From contig NZ_CP099399.1 of NCBI RefSeq assembly GCF_024721175.1, positions 744,001 to 808,000 of the forward strand: 64,000 bases of DNA, written 5' to 3'. Of the stretch, positions 60,669-64,000 are shown in pieces. The notes under the pieces were generated by a model that made no database searches, was not told where the DNA came from, and saw nothing but the letters and a program-made list of their open reading frames with translations. Position 1 is the first letter of the stretch; the number at the start of each line of letters is the position of its first letter. The DNA comes from Rhizobium sp. Pop5 (GTDB lineage Bacteria; Pseudomonadota; Alphaproteobacteria; Rhizobiales; Rhizobiaceae). The translations under genes were made by a program, and so were the position numbers.

Positions 60669-62186
60669 TTATTTGCCGTTCTTCGCAGCCTCATGCAACA
60701 CAACGCCGAGTTCATGCCACTGCCGCCCGTCGCGCTCGATGAGTTCGGCGGCGCACGTCGGTCCCATGCTGCCCGGCGCGTAAGCTTCGGGCGTGCTCGG
60801 GTCCTTTGCCCAGATATCGAGGAAGGGCTGCACTGCCGCCCAGCCGGCCTCGATGCCGTCGGCGCGCTGGAACAGCGTCTGGTCGCCGATGAAGAGATCG
60901 TAGAGCAGCGATTCATAACCGGTCGTCTTGCTGATATCGAACTTGTCGGCATAGCGGAAATCGAGCGCCACCGGCACGGTATCGACCGAAAGTCCCGGCG
61001 ATTTGATGGAGATTTCCATGCTCATGCCCTCGTCCGGCTGCACCTGGATGACCAGCCGGTTCGGCGGCAGGCGGCGATTGACTTCGGTCTCGCGAAACTG
61101 CGCAAAGGGCACCGGCTGGAAGGTGATGACGATCTCGGTATCGCGTGCCGTCAGCGCTTTGCCGGTCCTGAGATAGAAGGGAACGCCGGCCCAGCGCCAC
61201 GTATCGGCATAGAGCTTCAGCGCGACGAAGGTTTCGGTCCTGCTGTCCGGTGAAATGTCCTTGCTGTCGCGATAGGCCGGAAGGTCGACGTCGTTGAGCG
61301 GGCCTGCGGCGTAAGCGCCGCGTACGCCATGTGTTTTGGCTTCCTCGGGCGTATAGATGCGCAGCGCCTTCAGCACTTTGCTCTTCTCGTTACGGATCGC
61401 TTCGGCGTCGAAGCTGTTAGGCGGCTCCATGGCGATCATGGCCAGCAGCTGGAAGAGGTGGTTAGGCACCATGTCGCGCAGGGCGCCTGTTGCATCGTAG
61501 AATTTGCCGCGGCTGCCGACATCGACGATCTCGGCGGCGGTAATCTGGACATGATCGATGTAGCGGTTGTTCCACAACGACTCGATGATCATATTGGCGA
61601 AACGCGCCGTCATCAGGTTCTGCACCGTCTCCTTGCCGAGGAAATGATCGAGCCGGTAGACTTGGCTCTCTTCGACCTGGGCGAGAATCTGGGCGTTAAG
61701 AGCCTGTGCCGAGGCGAGATCGGTACCGAACGGCTTCTCGATGGCGACGCGGCGGAAGGCGCCGCCGCTTTCATCGGTCAGCCCATGGGCGGCAAGCTTC
61801 TCGACGATCGTGCCGAAGAAGGATGGCGGCACCGCGAGATAGAAAGCCGCATTGGCATTCGGTTCCAGCCGCTTGCCGATCTCGATGAAAATATCGTCCT
61901 TGGTGAAATCTCCCGATGTGTAGGAAATCCGCCGGCGCAGGCTTTTCCAGGCTTCGTCCTTCACCATCTCTTCTTCGCCATGCAGATGGCTCAGGAACTC
62001 GTCGAGCCGCCCGCGCAGGAACTCGTCGTCACCCGGCTCGATGCCGATGCCGAGAATGTGGAGATCTGCGCCAACGAGGCGCTCACGCGTGAGGTTGATG
62101 ATCGCCGGCACCAGCAGGCGGCGCGTCAGGTCGCCCGTGGCGCCGAAGATGACGAGAGTGACCGGAGGAGTGGGGGCAGCGTCCAT
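60669..62186 (-). CDS. zwf: Glucose-6-phosphate 1-dehydrogenase
   Basis: A 505-aa enzyme oxidising glucose-6-phosphate to 6-phosphogluconolactone with NADP, feeding the Entner-Doudoroff and pentose phosphate routes. G-A-T-G-D-L-T-R-R is the coenzyme motif near residue 15, R-V-A-I-E-K-P-F-G near 145 and R-L-D-H-F-L-G-K-E-T-V-Q-N near 178 hold the substrate and catalytic residues. No pgl or edd gene follows here, unlike many rhizobial zwf-pgl-edd operons. Confidence 0.95.
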   Translation of the reverse strand: MDAAPTPPVTLVIFGATGDLTRRLLVPAIINLTRERLVGADLHILGIGIEPGDDEFLRGRLDEFLSHLHGEEEMVKDEAWKSLRRRISYTSGDFTKDDIFIEIGKRLEPNANAAFYLAVPPSFFGTIVEKLAAHGLTDESGGAFRRVAIEKPFGTDLASAQALNAQILAQVEESQVYRLDHFLGKETVQNLMTARFANMIIESLWNNRYIDHVQITAAEIVDVGSRGKFYDATGALRDMVPNHLFQLLAMIAMEPPNSFDAEAIRNEKSKVLKALRIYTPEEAKTHGVRGAYAAGPLNDVDLPAYRDSKDISPDSRTETFVALKLYADTWRWAGVPFYLRTGKALTARDTEIVITFQPVPFAQFRETEVNRRLPPNRLVIQVQPDEGMSMEISIKSPGLSVDTVPVALDFRYADKFDISKTTGYESLLYDLFIGDQTLFQRADGIEAGWAAVQPFLDIWAKDPSTPEAYAPGSMGPTCAAELIERDGRQWHELGVVLHEAAKNGK

Positions 62187-62293
62187 GTGTGTCGTCTCCC
62201 TTGATTTTCCGCCCGACTATAATCAGTGCCGGTTTTGCCGCAAGCACCATGCCGGCGAGGGATAACAGACGTTTGACACCGTCCGGGGCGGCT

Positions 62294-63064
62294 TTATCCC
62301 TTTACCGCGACCATGAAAATCCTCGGAAATCTGAGCAGCACCCGCCCGTCCGAGAGCTTGGGATAGGCCCTTTCCACACGTTCGAGATAATCCGCCAGAA
62401 ACGCCTCGCGATGCTCCTCACCGGCATGGGCGAGATAGGGCATCAGCCCGGTTCCCTTCACCCATTCGACGATATCAGCCGCATCCGCCATCGGGTGATT
62501 GTAAATGGTGTGCCAGATATCGACGCGCGAGGATTTGGCGATCAGCCTGTCGTAATAGGCGGATGGCGCCGGCAGCGCCTTGCGGCGCACGCTTTTCGCC
62601 TCGAAGGCAGCCTTCCACGGACCGGCATGAGCGGTCTCCTCCATCGCCAGATGCGAGGGTTCGCCGAGATTGTCGGGCATCTGTACGGCGAGCACGCCGC
62701 CCGGCGAAAGCCCGTCCATCAGCCGGCCGAAAATGTCGAGATGATCGGGCAGCCATTGGAAAACGGCATTGGCAAAGAGCAGGTCGGCCGGTTCCGTCGG
62801 ATGCCAGCTGGCAAGATCTCCCTCGATGAAAGCCGTGCCGGGAAGCCGCTTACGCGCCGCCTCCAGCATGTTCTTGTCGCTGTCGAGGCCGCAGACGCCG
62901 TCGGCCCCGTAGCGGTCGATGATGAGCTCGGTCGAATTGCCCGGCCCGCAGCCGAGGTCAACAGCGTGGCGAAGACTTTGCAGCGGCACTTGGGCCAGAA
63001 GATCGCGCGCCGGTCTTGTGCGCTCATCCTCGAATTTCACATACTGGCTTGCGGACCATGCCAT
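62294..63064 (-). CDS. tam: Trans-aconitate 2-methyltransferase-like protein
   Basis: A 256-aa SAM methyltransferase. The ATG at 63064 ([20 protein letters not shown]) with CAGGAGTG upstream decides the start. The SAM motif [10 protein letters not shown] is near residue 35 and A-N-A-V-F-Q-W-L near 98. The M-x-W-x-x-x-x-Y opening, R-P-A-x-D-L and Y-Y-D-x-L-A match Tam proteins, which methylate trans-aconitate to relieve inhibition of aconitase. A single gene here. Confidence 0.88.
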   Translation of the reverse strand: MAWSASQYVKFEDERTRPARDLLAQVPLQSLRHAVDLGCGPGNSTELIIDRYGADGVCGLDSDKNMLEAARKRLPGTAFIEGDLASWHPTEPADLLFANAVFQWLPDHLDIFGRLMDGLSPGGVLAVQMPDNLGEPSHLAMEETAHAGPWKAAFEAKSVRRKALPAPSAYYDRLIAKSSRVDIWHTIYNHPMADAADIVEWVKGTGLMPYLAHAGEEHREAFLADYLERVERAYPKLSDGRVLLRFPRIFMVAVKG

Positions 63065-63178
63065 GGCGGTCACTCCTGCGGTCAAGCCACATCTTTCATG
63101 TGGCGGATGCGATCTTGTCGATGTTGCGGCCGTCGCCTTGTAGGCCACGTCGCTGGAAACGAAGGCGCCCGCCGACTT

Positions 63179-64000
63179 TCAATCAGCAGACACAAGTATT
63201 TTGTCGACGCGCCTCCCGTCGAGGTCGATGACTTCGAAGCGCCATCCATCTCTCGTGAAGCTCTCACCCAATTCCGGCAGATGTTTCAACTCTTCCAGCA
63301 CCAGGCCGGCCACGGTCTGATATTCCAGATCGTCATCGAGCTTGAGATTGAGGAACTCGGCGAATTCGTCAATCGGCGTCCAGCCGGAGACCAGGTACGA
63401 ACCGTCGTCTCGACGAGCGATGGCCTGCTCGTCGACAGGTCCCTCCTGGAGAGCCCCCATGATCGCTTCCAAAATGTCGCCCGACGAAACAATCCCTTCG
63501 AAATGACCGTACTCGTCGAAAACCAGCACCATGTGGACTGGCGATTTCCGGATCGCTTCAATCACATTGATGGCGGTTGAAAGATCTGAAACCACCGGCA
63601 CGTCTTGCGTCAGCGCCTTGATGTCGGCACTGCCGCGTTCGGACATCGAGTCGTAGAAGTCTTTGACCGGAAGGATGCCGATCACCTCGTCCGAGCTGCC
63701 TTTGCGAACGGGCAGTCGAGACCGTTTCGTCCGGTGCAGTTGAGTTCGAATTTCATCAAGACTGTCGTCGATATCGATAATTTCGACGTCTCGCCGGGGC
63801 GTCATGAGCGCTCGGGCGGTGCGATCCGCCAGCCGCATGACGCCTGATATCATCGCGGACTCTTCGCTTTCGATCACGCCAGCCGATTGCGCCTCGGCGA
63901 GAACGGTTTTGATCTCTTCGTCGGAGACGTTGTCGCCACCTTTTCCCGTCTGGCCCAGGAGTTTCAGAACAAGATTTCCGGAGGCGTTCAGAAGCCATAC
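63179..64000 (-). CDS. CBS-domain hemolysin/CorC-family membrane protein, N-terminus beyond right edge
   Basis: The frame stays open from the stop at 63179 to the window edge (273 codons). The visible part is the tail of the DUF21 membrane domain followed by two CBS domains (M-T-P-R-R-D-V, R-L-P-V-R-K-G, V-H-M-V-L-V-F-D-E-Y-G) and a CorC/HlyC C-terminal domain ending in V-D-K-I-L-V-S-A-D. The family is involved in divalent cation efflux and resistance. The N-terminal DUF21 membrane domain is outside the window. Confidence 0.85.
   Translation of the reverse strand, partial: VWLLNASGNLVLKLLGQTGKGGDNVSDEEIKTVLAEAQSAGVIESEESAMISGVMRLADRTARALMTPRRDVEIIDIDDSLDEIRTQLHRTKRSRLPVRKGSSDEVIGILPVKDFYDSMSERGSADIKALTQDVPVVSDLSTAINVIEAIRKSPVHMVLVFDEYGHFEGIVSSGDILEAIMGALQEGPVDEQAIARRDDGSYLVSGWTPIDEFAEFLNLKLDDDLEYQTVAGLVLEELKHLPELGESFTRDGWRFEVIDLDGRRVDKILVSAD

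Overview
The window looks like chromosomal DNA of a fast-growing Rhizobium (R. leguminosarum / R. etli clade or a near relative). I infer this from the uniformly high GC, the alphaproteobacterial codon style, and the gene content: a cysHDN sulfate-assimilation operon with APS-type CysH and an unfused CysN, a bet operon, an R. etli-type class 3 asparaginase, an Ohr/OhrR pair, a Tat-secreted beta-helix protein and many small rhizobial proteins. No phage, conjugation, symbiosis or CRISPR genes are visible. Assignments come from reading sequence motifs only; no database search was run.

Layout. 0-6.6 kb: a truncated SDR at the left edge, a TetR gene divergent from a pspA-yiaAB pair with three near-identical palindromes between them, a 1131-aa Aas-like MFS/acyltransferase/acyl-ligase fusion and a lipoprotein. 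6.6-13.1 kb: tRNA-Pro(CGG), two small genes, a DegP protease, a LacI regulator, and a patch with a secreted hydrolase and an orphan HEPN-like protein. 13.1-22.1 kb: cysHDN facing an Rrf2 regulator, a frameshifted ParE-like toxin remnant, betI-betB-betA with a BetI-like operator and an inverted-repeat element, and an HdeD-like gene. 22.3-37.6 kb: an orphan ParD-like antitoxin, an EAL-CBS-GGDEF protein, oxidoreductase and efflux genes with a cysteine-rich regulator, asparaginase, a DeoR/DUF4406 pair, two GSTs, a LysR regulator and the beta-helix protein. 37.8-48.3 kb: a PAS-GAF-GGDEF-EAL protein, a TPR/arginine-methyltransferase-like protein, a ligase-associated exonuclease and ATP-dependent DNA ligase separated by a second copy of the inverted-repeat element, a hydrolase, tandem L,D-transpeptidases and a cold-shock gene. 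48.6-64 kb: rpsU, ohrR/ohr, a MarR-DUF899-DUF1579-VOC cluster, two ABC-F ATPase genes, the first preceded by a short ORF and competing RNA pairings, a DUF853 ATPase, NUDIX, zwf, a Tam-like methyltransferase and a truncated CBS-domain protein.

The common thread is housekeeping and stress handling: envelope stress (PspA, DegP, transpeptidases), oxidative stress (Ohr, GSTs), osmotic stress (bet), DNA repair (ligase and exonuclease), translation protection (ABC-F) and c-di-GMP signalling. Regulators often sit divergent from their likely targets, with visible palindromes between them. The least ordinary items are the TPR/PRMT-like fusion, the leader region of the first ABC-F gene, the triple-operator TetR/PspA cluster, and the inverted-repeat element shared by the bet and ligase operons.
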